Shown: positions 1 through 7,483 of the stretch, one piece after another
How positions within the stretch are numbered: position 1 is the first letter of the stretch
Layout: every line of letters begins with the position of its first letter
NCBI GenBank assembly: GCA_947491945.1
Contig: CANLLN010000002.1
Span: forward strand, 124,001 to 188,000
Reading direction: 5' to 3'
Length of the DNA: 64,000 nucleotides
Origin: an uncultured Carboxylicivirga sp.
GTDB lineage: Bacteria > Bacteroidota > Bacteroidia > Bacteroidales > Marinilabiliaceae
Notes under the pieces: model-generated
Database searches by the model: none
The model's input: only the letters and a program-made list of their open reading frames with translations
What the model was told of the DNA's origin: nothing
Program-made: the position numbers and the translations under genes

Positions 1-1
1 C

Positions 2-406
2 GTGGCATTTCTATTCGCATACTACTGCGGACTTTTCAGCAAGGAGCCGTGGTTAAGCAGCACCATTAGCATTGGCGAGTACAAAACAGCATCACCCTTC
101 TTAAAAACCATGGTAAAGGGCATTGCCTGTAACTGGATGGTAGCCCTGGCCATGTGGCTGGCTTATGCCGCCAAGGATGTGTCAGGTAAGATACTCGGCA
201 TCTGGTTTCCCATCACAGCCTTTGTGGCCATGGGATTTGAGCACAGTGTGGCCAATATGTTCTTTATCCCCACCGCCATTTTCTACGGTGCTGACGTAAG
301 CTGGACTACCTTCCTGTTTAGCAACCTGCTGCCCGTTACGCTGGGTAATATCATTGGTGGGGCACTCTTTGTGGGAACGGCGTATTGGTTTGTTTACGAG
401 AAGTAA
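2..406 (+). CDS. Formate/nitrite transporter family channel, C-terminal part (5' end outside window)
   Basis: The open frame enters the window from the left, so the first visible codon is not a start. About 134 residues remain of a family that is usually near 270-290 residues with six membrane helices forming pentameric channels for small monovalent anions in the inner membrane. The visible half carries the NWMV and GFEHSVANMFF segments; the latter is the conserved FNT stretch with the pore-lining His before helix 6. Hydrophobic helices follow up to a short YEK tail. Whether it moves formate, nitrite or another anion cannot be decided from the tail alone. A possible -7 box for the next gene begins only 7 bp after the stop. 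Confidence 0.9.
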   Translation: MAFLFAYYCGLFSKEPWLSSTISIGEYKTASPFLKTMVKGIACNWMVALAMWLAYAAKDVSGKILGIWFPITAFVAMGFEHSVANMFFIPTAIFYGADVSWTTFLFSNLLPVTLGNIIGGALFVGTAYWFVYEK

Positions 407-412
407 ATTAGA

Positions 413-420
413 TACTTTTG
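413..420 (+). promoter_or_regulatory. Bacteroidota -7 box (TACTTTTG) ahead of the Cys-rich gene
   Basis: TACTTTTG matches TAnnTTTG exactly and would start transcription near 427. If used, the long hairpin at 436-488 would lie in the 5' leader of the gene at 518. No clear -33 TTTG was seen at the expected spacing. Confidence 0.45.
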
Positions 421-435
421 CACAAGTTTACAATA

Positions 436-488
436 AACTCATCGTATGACCAAACTACTGATTATCAGTTTAGTCATACGATGAGTTG
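436..488. repeat. Long inverted repeat (hairpin) between the FNT channel and the Cys-rich gene
   Basis: The arm AACTCATCGTATGAC (436-450) is perfectly repeated in inverse after a short spacer (GTCATACGATGAGTT, ending near 487). Pairing continues inwards through AAACT/AGTTT after one mismatch, giving about 20 paired bases around a loop near ACTGATTATC. It lacks a T-run, so it is not a textbook terminator. A related hairpin with the core CTCATCGGATG lies at 54617-54660. Confidence 0.8.
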
Positions 489-517
489 TATCTTTCAGAC
501 ACACTAAAACAGGCCGC

Positions 518-787
518 ATGGAACTCAAAACAGAAAATTACAAGTTCATTCAGCACAATAAATGTGAGTTTTTTCCCTGTCACAAAGTAAAAAACGTGGC
601 GGAGTTCAATTGCCTGTTCTGCTTCTGCCCTCTTTATATGCTTAAGGACAAATGCGGCGGGAATTTCACCTACCTCAATGAAGTAAAAGACTGCAGCGCA
701 TGCACCATACCCCATAGTAAAGGAGGCTACGACCACATTATGAGTAAAATGGCAGAGGTAATCAAAATAGGTAGCCAAAGAGATTAG
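518..787 (+). CDS. Small cysteine-rich protein (Cys-rich small domain type)
   Basis: This 89-residue soluble protein has eight cysteines, at about residues 16, 21, 32, 35, 37, 46, 59 and 62, arranged as C-x4-C, C-x2-C-x-C and C-x2-C groups with the tail motif CSACTIPH. That pattern fits the family called 'cysteine-rich small domain', which probably binds a metal such as zinc or an Fe-S cluster; its cellular role is not established. It starts about 90 bp after a TACTTTTG box, with a long hairpin in between. The downstream gene is convergent, so it is probably transcribed alone. No signal peptide is seen. Confidence 0.7.
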   Translation: MELKTENYKFIQHNKCEFFPCHKVKNVAEFNCLFCFCPLYMLKDKCGGNFTYLNEVKDCSACTIPHSKGGYDHIMSKMAEVIKIGSQRD

Positions 788-831
788 AAAAGTGGCGCAA
801 GAGTTACCTCTCCACCGCTCTATCTTCCTTT

Positions 832-1779
832 TTATTGATTCAGCGAGCTGTACAAACGGCCCTGCCAGGTATCTTTTTCTGCCAGGCGCTTCTCCACTTT
901 TGTTACAAACTCAAAATTCTTAAGTCCCCAGCGTGGTGCAATGAGTAGGTTGTGCGGTGCCTGACTGATAAAACGCTCCATCACAATGCGAGGGTTCATC
1001 AGTTCGAGAAAATCAAGCACCAGATCCACAAACTCTTCTGCCTCATAAAGCTTAAAATAGTCCGGTTGATCATCATATAGCTTGGCAAAGGCACTGCCTT
1101 TAACGATTTGCAGCTGATGGAGTTTTAAGAAACTAATGGGTAACTGAGATACTTCACGGGCATGCTGCAGCAATTGCTGTCTGTCCTCCCCCGGTAAGCC
1201 CAGAATCAGATGAAGCCCCACAGGAATACCGGCCGCAGCGATACGCTTGGTAGCATCCACCGTTTCGGCATGACCATGGCCACGGTTAATCTGTCCAAGG
1301 GTATCATCATTGGTTGATTCCGCACCCAGCTCAATGGCGATATAATAATCTTTGCGCCACTCCTTCAAAACTGCCAACAGCTCATCGCTGATGCAGTCGG
1401 GTCGGGTACCCAAAACGATGCCCTTTACTTTAGGGTGACTCAATGCCTGTTGGTATTGGGCAATCAAATGCTCGGTTTCGCCATAGGTATTGCTGTAGGC
1501 CTGAAAATATGCCAGGTATTGTTGCGTTTGATACTTGGGTCGAAAAAATGAAATACCCTTGTCTATTTGCTCGGTAATCGTCAGCTCAGGACCACAATAC
1601 GAAGGATTGAAAGTACTGTTATTACAAAAAGCACAGCCCCCGGTACCCTTTGAGCCATCGCGGTTAGGACAAGTAAAACCGGCATTGACCGATACCTTCT
1701 GTACCCGCTCGCCAAAAGTGCGTTTTATGTATGAACTATAATCGTTATATCGCTTCTCGTGCCCCCAGGGATATTGCAT
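832..1779 (-). CDS. TIGR01212-family radical SAM protein (YhcC-like)
   Basis: The protein of about 315 residues has the N-terminal segment typical of this radical SAM subfamily (KRYNDYSSYIKRTFG), then the cluster-binding cysteines in FTCPNRDG...GGCAFC. A C-x11-C-x2-C spacing replaces the canonical CxxxCxxC and is usual for this family. SAM-binding segments such as GLHLILGLPGE follow. Members resemble Elp3-type enzymes, but the substrate is unknown. The open frame extends 15 codons further upstream, but a TACCTTTG box at 1800-1807 lies inside that extension. The Met at 1779 is therefore the more likely start. Confidence 0.85.
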   Translation of the reverse strand: MQYPWGHEKRYNDYSSYIKRTFGERVQKVSVNAGFTCPNRDGSKGTGGCAFCNNSTFNPSYCGPELTITEQIDKGISFFRPKYQTQQYLAYFQAYSNTYGETEHLIAQYQQALSHPKVKGIVLGTRPDCISDELLAVLKEWRKDYYIAIELGAESTNDDTLGQINRGHGHAETVDATKRIAAAGIPVGLHLILGLPGEDRQQLLQHAREVSQLPISFLKLHQLQIVKGSAFAKLYDDQPDYFKLYEAEEFVDLVLDFLELMNPRIVMERFISQAPHNLLIAPRWGLKNFEFVTKVEKRLAEKDTWQGRLYSSLNQ

Positions 1780-1799
1780 AACTGTTGTATTTTGGGCGG

Positions 1800-1807
1800 C
1801 AAAGGTA
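1800..1807 (-). promoter_or_regulatory. -7 box TACCTTTG for the radical SAM gene
   Basis: The minus strand reads TACCTTTG, an exact TAnnTTTG match, about 20 bp ahead of the Met codon at 1779. It excludes the upstream Met at 1824 as the usual start. Confidence 0.6.
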
Positions 1808-1846
1808 TAAATTATACCGATCATTTAGTAGATTCGCTCATGCGAG

Positions 1847-2857
1847 CTATCCATTTAATTTATTTATCAATGCCACAAGCTCATGATTGGAAGCTCCATA
1901 GCTAACAATGTTAATTTTCAATGGCGTGTTTTTGAATTTTGATACAGACAGTTCAAGCGCATCCAGAATCCATTCTGCTTTGTTTCCAAAGGCATCACCG
2001 CCTACGAGTGTTAGAAATACTTTTGGACATCCTGTTCGTCCATGATTAATTAACGCTGCATAAAGGGTAGCTTCATAACTTGCCTCTAAAATTAGCCGCG
2101 CAAAACTTTCCCAATATACGAATGCAATATCTGAGTAGGCTACGGGCAAAGCCGAGCAGTAAGCCTGCGAAACCAAATGATTTGATTCTCCAATCGTGAC
2201 CTCTGTATCCCACTGTATTCCAATTTTCAGCTTCTCTTTTAATTGTTCGCGTTGTGATTGGCATACATTATTGAGTTGGGCATTTATTTTGGCAATCCCT
2301 CCTCTGCTGGCTAAGGCATAACCATTACGCATACTCCACAATGCTTCCTTATCATTCCCCAATTCTTTTTCAATAAGCTCCAAGCAATTAATTTGATTGC
2401 TTGAAGACTGCCCTATTTGATTGTTTACAGAGGCAAAATAGTTCCTATAAATAGTACCGGCACCACAGGCAATGGCGCATGCCGGCCCCTGCGTATAATC
2501 ATGCTCATAAATTCCAACTCCTCTTTCGGGTGAAATATGCGGCCCAACCATTTCCAATAAATTAAATTGGGAAGCCGCTTGAAAAAGGGCATTGCGATTG
2601 CTTGGCTTGCTGTGCAAATCCTGAACATCACTCACAATTTCATTGATACTCATAACTCCCTTGTTACCCACTTTTTGTGCTTGCTGTTTAAGCTCTTTCA
2701 AGGTAGGTATTTCAAGTCTTCCAAATTGGTATGACTCATTATTAACAAGTGAGAGGAGTTTATTTCCTATGATGGAAATTTTATTTCTTACATTATCCGG
2801 GCTTTGTTCTTCAAATCCCATTAAATCCTCAAACCACATCTCTATTTCAATTATCAA
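1847..2857 (-). CDS. Conserved protein of unknown function, C-terminus macrodomain-like
   Basis: I do not recognise a named family for this 336-residue soluble protein. Two stretches look strongly conserved: GPHISPERGVGIYEHDYTQG with PACAIACGAGTIYRNYF in the middle, and VFLTLVGGDAFGN with INIVSYG near the C-terminus. The second, a hydrophobic strand followed by a Gly-rich GGxxFGN loop and a further strand, is reminiscent of the ligand loop of macrodomains, but that is only a visual resemblance. No signal peptide is seen. An alternative Met start lies six codons in. It sits at the edge of the AT-rich accessory patch and might concern ADP-ribose or nucleotide metabolism; this is unproven. Confidence 0.55.
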   Translation of the reverse strand: MIIEIEMWFEDLMGFEEQSPDNVRNKISIIGNKLLSLVNNESYQFGRLEIPTLKELKQQAQKVGNKGVMSINEIVSDVQDLHSKPSNRNALFQAASQFNLLEMVGPHISPERGVGIYEHDYTQGPACAIACGAGTIYRNYFASVNNQIGQSSSNQINCLELIEKELGNDKEALWSMRNGYALASRGGIAKINAQLNNVCQSQREQLKEKLKIGIQWDTEVTIGESNHLVSQAYCSALPVAYSDIAFVYWESFARLILEASYEATLYAALINHGRTGCPKVFLTLVGGDAFGNKAEWILDALELSVSKFKNTPLKINIVSYGASNHELVALINKLNG

Positions 2858-2950
2858 TTAGCACTTGCTGCATCTTATAAACTGCAAATACAGTAATTGC
2901 AAATACCATAATATCCTGGATGTTTCATCTTCAATTACAACTTTACTGAT

Positions 2951-3526
2951 TTAGTCTTCCATGATGCATCGCGCCATTTCTGCCGTCTTTATTACATTCC
3001 TCCTTTTAACTGAAAAAGCTTCATTTTTTCCTTCAAATTCTATTGCTAAAGCTGTAATTCCACCGATACTCGATATTTGCTGCATTTGTTCCCTTGAACA
3101 ATCAAAGAAAATACTGTAAACGGAACTTACGTCAGTTGATTGGGCTCTTACTTTTTTAACCTCATCTCTTGTAGAATACAACTTTAACATCTCTCCAGAA
3201 TTTAACCGCATTCCCAATTCTGTTCCCGCTGGGATTACATATTCATGCAATATTCCGTGAAAGTAAATGTATAGTTCAATTTGAAGTACCCCACCGATGT
3301 TGTGGAATTTCAAAATACCCAATGTAAATGGTAGATTATCACTAAGTACCTTAGGAGGCGGATTATTTATAGAAATAAGCTTTATTTCACTCATTTTAAT
3401 CACCTCTCCTGTTACAGGATTGATTTTACGCTCCTTATATTTGCATTTTTTTTGTGCTTGTAAATTACTTGCAAAGCCCATTGAAAGGACAAGCAGAACC
3501 AGTGGCAAAAGCGACTTTCTCTTCAT
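2951..3526 (-). CDS. Exported protein of unknown function
   Basis: This 191-residue protein starts with a clear Sec signal peptide (KRKSLLPLVLLVLSMGFASNLQAQ, broken here after the basic start, cleavage expected after QAQ). The mature part is strand-rich and ends with several Arg/Lys residues and MARCIMED. No catalytic motif or known domain was recognised; a periplasmic or surface location is inferred. A TAGCTTTG promoter box lies at 3550-3557. The base composition is AT-rich, like the following genes. Confidence 0.6.
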   Translation of the reverse strand: MKRKSLLPLVLLVLSMGFASNLQAQKKCKYKERKINPVTGEVIKMSEIKLISINNPPPKVLSDNLPFTLGILKFHNIGGVLQIELYIYFHGILHEYVIPAGTELGMRLNSGEMLKLYSTRDEVKKVRAQSTDVSSVYSIFFDCSREQMQQISSIGGITALAIEFEGKNEAFSVKRRNVIKTAEMARCIMED

Positions 3527-3922
3527 TGCTTTGATTTAAAGGGGTTGAACAAAGCTAACACTCAATATTTAACAGTATTCGTTATTAATACAAATATTTT
3601 GGCTTGCATTAATGAGTATAATTTTGAAAAAAAATCTGACCAAAACAAATATTATCCCCTAAAAATCAAATATTTATATCTCACTCGCGATTGTCAGTTT
3701 TTCAGCTAAATTCTGCTAGCCAATTTTAGGTAGCTTCAGACTTCAATAAACTCTATAAAGTATCGATTACCCTGATCTTAAATATACCCTGCAGGTTTAT
3801 AGGGAGGGATGGCGCTAATAGTAAATTGTATGAGTAGTGACAGATTGCGTGGTTATTTCCTGTCAAACCGCTACAATGATTGAGCGTGCTACAGGCCTCT
3901 AAATTTACTACATCGCCTGCCA
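3527..3922. other. 396-bp AT-rich spacer without a recognisable gene
   Basis: The spacer separates the exported protein from the toxin-antitoxin pair. A TAGCTTTG box for the exported-protein gene lies at its left edge. The rest has no open frame I can support, no tRNA-like fold and no clear insertion-sequence end. It may hold decayed sequence. Confidence 0.5.
3550..3557 (-). promoter_or_regulatory. -7 box TAGCTTTG for the exported-protein gene
   Basis: The minus strand reads TAGCTTTG, matching TAnnTTTG, 24 bp ahead of the start at 3526. Confidence 0.5.
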
Positions 3923-4252
3923 TTACTTATACAATTGGCCACTGGGCTTTATTCCTTTCTCATATAATATGATCCCAACTCGTTTTATATGCTGTATTAA
4001 CTCTTGATTATCAAGTTTATCAAATATTGAAATGTCTATATTATATGGTAATAACAAATCATCTAGTTCAGTCTCAATTCTCAGAAGCTTATTTAAATTT
4101 AATTTATCACCAACTAAGCTAATATCAATATCAGAACCTTCTCTATAATTACCTTTTGCTCTTGAACCGTAAAGAATAGCTTTGTAAATATCAGGATAAT
4201 TAGCAAATACTGATATTATTTTATTTATATGTAATTCATTTAATCCGTACAT
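3923..4252 (-). CDS. Minimal nucleotidyltransferase (MNT), antitoxin half of a HEPN/MNT pair
   Basis: The 109-residue protein has the MNT signature GS-x10-DxD: Gly29-Ser30, then Asp41 and Asp43, within GSRAKGNYREGSDID. These residues bind metal and nucleotide in the pol-beta-like fold. In characterised HEPN/MNT (type VII) modules the MNT protein neutralises the HEPN toxin by transferring AMP to its Tyr. Its ATG overlaps the stop of the upstream HEPN gene by one base, which indicates translational coupling. Composition is much more AT-rich than the neighbouring core genes, suggesting acquisition. Toxin-antitoxin function here is inferred from motifs and gene order. Confidence 0.88.
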   Translation of the reverse strand: MYGLNELHINKIISVFANYPDIYKAILYGSRAKGNYREGSDIDISLVGDKLNLNKLLRIETELDDLLLPYNIDISIFDKLDNQELIQHIKRVGIILYEKGIKPSGQLYK

Positions 4253-4743
4253 TATTCCTTATCAAATAAACTTTGTTGTTCTCCAGTTCTTTTTCCTTCC
4301 ATTACTTCTTGAAATTTCAGAAATGCAGAATGATATTCATTTATAATTTTTAAATATATTTCATTAGCTGTTTCTTCATTATAGGTATGTGATGTTTTAA
4401 TTCGGCTTTTTATCATATCCATCCACATATCTCCATTTTCAATAAGTTTTGTAGAGAAAGCAAATCTTATAGCGTCTCTAGAACCTCCTATTTCAGAATT
4501 TCCTTGATAAAAAGCATAATCTTTCATTACGTTCCAAGCCATCTCATATGTATATTCAAAACGTTGAATTAATCCTTCCTTTATAATCTCTTCAAGAACA
4601 CCTTCTGCATCTTCATTCTCAATTTCCAGTTCGTTCTTTTGGAGTTCCTTTTTTATATAATTTATAGCTTCAGATAACTTCTTTAATGCCTTGTTATAAT
4701 TGGAAAATCTTTGTTCCCATCTTATATCTTTTTTGTCTGTCAT
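4252..4743 (-). CDS. HEPN-domain protein (HI0074-like), toxin half of a HEPN/MNT pair
   Basis: This 163-residue helical protein belongs to the nucleotidyltransferase substrate-binding HEPN group. It shows the RX4HXY motif exactly: Arg114, His119 and Tyr121 in RIKTSHTY. In studied HEPN toxins Arg and His form the RNase centre and the Tyr is the residue modified by the MNT partner. The family is usually about 130-145 residues; the extra length here is an N-terminal Lys/Glu-rich helix (residues 20-55). It is the first gene of the pair, directly followed by the MNT gene with a one-base overlap. Activity is inferred from the retained residues. Confidence 0.85.
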   Translation of the reverse strand: MTDKKDIRWEQRFSNYNKALKKLSEAINYIKKELQKNELEIENEDAEGVLEEIIKEGLIQRFEYTYEMAWNVMKDYAFYQGNSEIGGSRDAIRFAFSTKLIENGDMWMDMIKSRIKTSHTYNEETANEIYLKIINEYHSAFLKFQEVMEGKRTGEQQSLFDKE

Positions 4744-4925
4744 GATGCTTCCTTTATTGCATTATAAAACTCTCTAAAGTTAAAAATTAATTATTAGTCA
4801 TTGATGGGAGTACATACTAAGCAATTTCATTTCTTATTGGATTGTGCTTTTGCCTGTGGCCAACGGTCAGGCTATGAAGCCTAGCTTGTGTTGCGCCTGC
4901 GGCAAGCATGCTTTATGAGCCATTG
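4744..4925. other. Structured spacer between the thioredoxin-like gene and the HEPN gene
   Basis: The left part (to about 4840) is AT-rich. The right part is abruptly GC-richer and full of short inverted repeats, for example AGGCT-ATGA-AGCCT and GCTTG...CAAGC enclosing GCGCCTGCGGC. It resembles the structured extragenic or cassette-type repeats found next to small accessory genes, but no attC core could be assigned with confidence. Confidence 0.35.
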
Positions 4926-6050
4926 TTACAAACCGTTATTGTTTTCGCTAAAAATTAGATCTAACTCATAATCCGCTGAACTTTCATTGCATAGCCTATA
5001 CTTAATTATTTTACCATCTGGATTTATTAAATAATTCTGAGGTATAAACTTCACATCATAAATAAGAAATGCCTCATTTCTCCAACCTTTCAAATCTGAT
5101 ATATTTACCCATTCTATAGAGTCTTGTTTAATCGCATTTACCCACCTCCGTTTTTCAGTATCTCCGGATATGCCTATAATTTCGAAACCTTTTGAGTTGA
5201 ATTTCTTGTATATCCGTCTTAACCACTTATGAGAGCCACGGCAAGGTGCACAACGTGAGTCCCAAAAATCGAGTAAAACATACTTTCCTCTATAATCAGA
5301 AAGACTGATTGTATCGCCCTTTGGAGTTACTTGCTGTATTTCAGGTGCAATGTCACCAACTTTCGGAGGATCTGGCAAATTAATATATTCTTTTATCTCA
5401 ACACCTTGTTTTAATGATTTTAATTCTTCTGAAAGGTTTTGGTATATGTTTTTAATTTGTTTTTTATTCAAATGTCTATAAGCCATACAGCACTCTTCAT
5501 ACAAAGAAGTTAAAGTAACATATGAATTCGATTTATTTAGTAGAAAGCTAGTAATACTGTCGATTAAGTTTTCCTGTAACCATTCAATTTTTAGTGAATC
5601 CTTTTTTTTCTCTTCATTTGATTTGAAGTGAATTTGTTCTCTTAAAGTGTTGATTTGTTTATTAGCATTGTTTATGAGTAAAATATAGTCTTCGAATTCA
5701 GAATGCATTTCGGAACCTAAAACTTCTAAGTTCTTGAGGAATCTATAATCACCATTTATTGTAATTTCTGATGGTTCAAGCCAAATGATTTTTCGATCCC
5801 TAAATTCATATTTATTTCTTCTATTATGCAAATAAAATTTACGAGGGGTGCTTAATTGAACTTTGAAATCAATTTTCCCATTCAAAACCTTTATTGAATC
5901 AACTAACTTTTTGTTTTCGTAATTCGTCAAGAACAAGGTCGTTGAATCAGGTGCATTTTCTAATGTCCCTTTGAGTTGACAGTTTCTTTGTTGAGTATTA
6001 CACGAAACAATGATGGCTAAGGTAATAATTAAGGTTAGTTGTGTTTTCAT
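4926..6050 (-). CDS. Thioredoxin-like (TlpA/ResA type) lipoprotein with N-terminal DUF4369-like domain
   Basis: The 374-residue protein has a lipoprotein signal ending in IIVSC-N (Cys16 lipidation), then a beta-rich domain of the DUF4369 type (residues about 20-115), a helical linker, and a C-terminal thioredoxin fold from about 240. The active site is CAPC in DFWDSRCAPCRGSH, and the cis-Pro loop is FIPQNYLI. Such proteins face the periplasm and act as thiol reductants or oxidants. The gene is AT-rich and ends in the structured spacer. The same 10-mer, GTTACAAACC, lies in inverse orientation just past the stop (4925-4934) and just before the start (6058-6067). Confidence 0.85.
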   Translation of the reverse strand: MKTQLTLIITLAIIVSCNTQQRNCQLKGTLENAPDSTTLFLTNYENKKLVDSIKVLNGKIDFKVQLSTPRKFYLHNRRNKYEFRDRKIIWLEPSEITINGDYRFLKNLEVLGSEMHSEFEDYILLINNANKQINTLREQIHFKSNEEKKKDSLKIEWLQENLIDSITSFLLNKSNSYVTLTSLYEECCMAYRHLNKKQIKNIYQNLSEELKSLKQGVEIKEYINLPDPPKVGDIAPEIQQVTPKGDTISLSDYRGKYVLLDFWDSRCAPCRGSHKWLRRIYKKFNSKGFEIIGISGDTEKRRWVNAIKQDSIEWVNISDLKGWRNEAFLIYDVKFIPQNYLINPDGKIIKYRLCNESSADYELDLIFSENNNGL

Positions 6051-6205
6051 TTTTAATGGTTTGTAACTTCTCTATTGACTCACCTTTTCCTTCTATTGCC
6101 CTTTTAAGCAAATCAAAAGTTTGTAGTTATAATTTTCTTTTTTTCACTTAATATTATAATACTTTTAGGTCACTATTACCCCGCAGTATCATGTTGTAAG
6201 TAGGT

Positions 6206-7285
6206 CTAATGAAACAGCACACATGCAGGGCTATCTGCTTTTATTTCACTCATGTACTGTAATAAGCCACTTTGAGCATCACGCTGAAAGGCCGCAAGGT
6301 TGTGCGATCGTTGGTTGGCTACCACCAGCAAGGCGCCATCCGGAGTAAGCGCAAAGTTACGGGGCCAGTCGCCGCGCACAGGCTCATAAGCAATGGCTTG
6401 CAGCTCTTTTCCGGAATCAGATATGCTGAAGATGCCGATGGAGTTATGCCCGCGATTGGAAGCATAGAGAAAACGCGCATCGGGCGACAGATGGATATCT
6501 GCACAGTAACTCTTGCCTGTAAAATCATTGGGTAAGGTAGATAAGGTGGCCATCACCTGCCATCCTTGCCCTTCCCTGCTTACAACTGACACGGTGCTGT
6601 TGAGTTCATTGACCACATAAAGCAGCTTGCCATTGGGATGAATGGCTAAATGCCGTGGTCCGCTGCCACTAGCTAGCGATAAGCTATCCATCCGGTGCAT
6701 AGCTTGATCTTTCAGTTCATAGAAAATAAGCTGATCAAGTCCTAGATCCAGTGCCACTACATTTTTAGCATCCAAAAACCAGGTCGAATGCGCATGGGAG
6801 CTAACATCTGAATCATCCGATCTATGTTGTGCCACATCCAGTAAGGGTGACAACTGCCCTGCGGCATCTACTGTAACATATCCTACATTGCCTCCGCTAT
6901 AATTAGCCAGCAGCACATCACCAGCCGACCCAACCGCAATATGACAGGGATGCGCCCCGCCCGTGGCGGCCGTGTTAAGCACTTTTAGTCCATCATCTTG
7001 TCGTTGATAGGAGTGAATAATACCCGTTCCCTCATCGTCCACTTCACTAACGGCCAACAGCGTTTGACGCCCATTGGCCCAGGTCAGGTAAGAAGGATTA
7101 ACCATGGAAGCTGCCAGGCGCAGGGTATCAAAGGTACCATCCGCACGCAGCGCACCTTGATAAATCCCTTCACTTTCGCCATCGGTGTAAGTGCCCAAAT
7201 AGTATGTATAGCTTTTCCCATCAGGCTTATCACTACACGACCAGAGTAGGAATAGTATTGATATCAGCGAAAATAGGTTCTTCAT
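6206..7285 (-). CDS. Lactonase-family beta-propeller lipoprotein
   Basis: The 359-residue protein starts with a lipoprotein signal (LLWSC-S, lipidated Cys17) followed by the 6-phosphogluconolactonase-like (Pgl/YbhE type) seven-bladed propeller. Typical pieces are YYLGTYTDGESEGIY, GGAHPCHIA, GSGPRHLAIHPNGKLLYVVNE and a blade with FLYASNRGHNSI. GPRH and the HP-N-G repeats are hallmarks of the family. The cytosolic enzyme opens 6-phosphogluconolactone, but exported members probably act on other lactones, so the substrate is open. Normal length for the family. The next gene downstream is in the accessory patch and separately transcribed. Confidence 0.85.
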   Translation of the reverse strand: MKNLFSLISILFLLWSCSDKPDGKSYTYYLGTYTDGESEGIYQGALRADGTFDTLRLAASMVNPSYLTWANGRQTLLAVSEVDDEGTGIIHSYQRQDDGLKVLNTAATGGAHPCHIAVGSAGDVLLANYSGGNVGYVTVDAAGQLSPLLDVAQHRSDDSDVSSHAHSTWFLDAKNVVALDLGLDQLIFYELKDQAMHRMDSLSLASGSGPRHLAIHPNGKLLYVVNELNSTVSVVSREGQGWQVMATLSTLPNDFTGKSYCADIHLSPDARFLYASNRGHNSIGIFSISDSGKELQAIAYEPVRGDWPRNFALTPDGALLVVANQRSHNLAAFQRDAQSGLLQYMSEIKADSPACVLFH

Positions 7286-7483
7286 GCGTTCTTCTTATTT
7301 TATTGTTCTTAGATCATCTGAACGCTAAAGATAGAAAAAGCCATTGACACATCCGCTCCAGTATGCTGCGCACGCAGGAAAAATGCTATTTAAGCGCAAC
7401 ATCAGCCCCGTCCATTAGGTTCCTCCCATCCTGTAGACTAGGAAAGGTGCCCATAGGCAGGGAGATCTACCAAAGATTACATT

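Noticed and set aside
470-778. Minus-strand open frame opposite the Cys-rich gene
   Set aside because: The plus-strand frame has a clear eight-Cys pattern; the minus-strand product has no recognisable feature and would start beyond the real gene.
4850-4925. Integron attC site
   Set aside because: Inverted repeats are present, but I could not place the paired GTTRRRY and RYYYAAC core sites, and no integrase is in the window.
7286-7483. Possible small RNA or tRNA in the GC-richer spacer before the lactonase gene
   Set aside because: No T-loop sequence (GTTCGAATC type), no cloverleaf and no terminator-like hairpin could be found.
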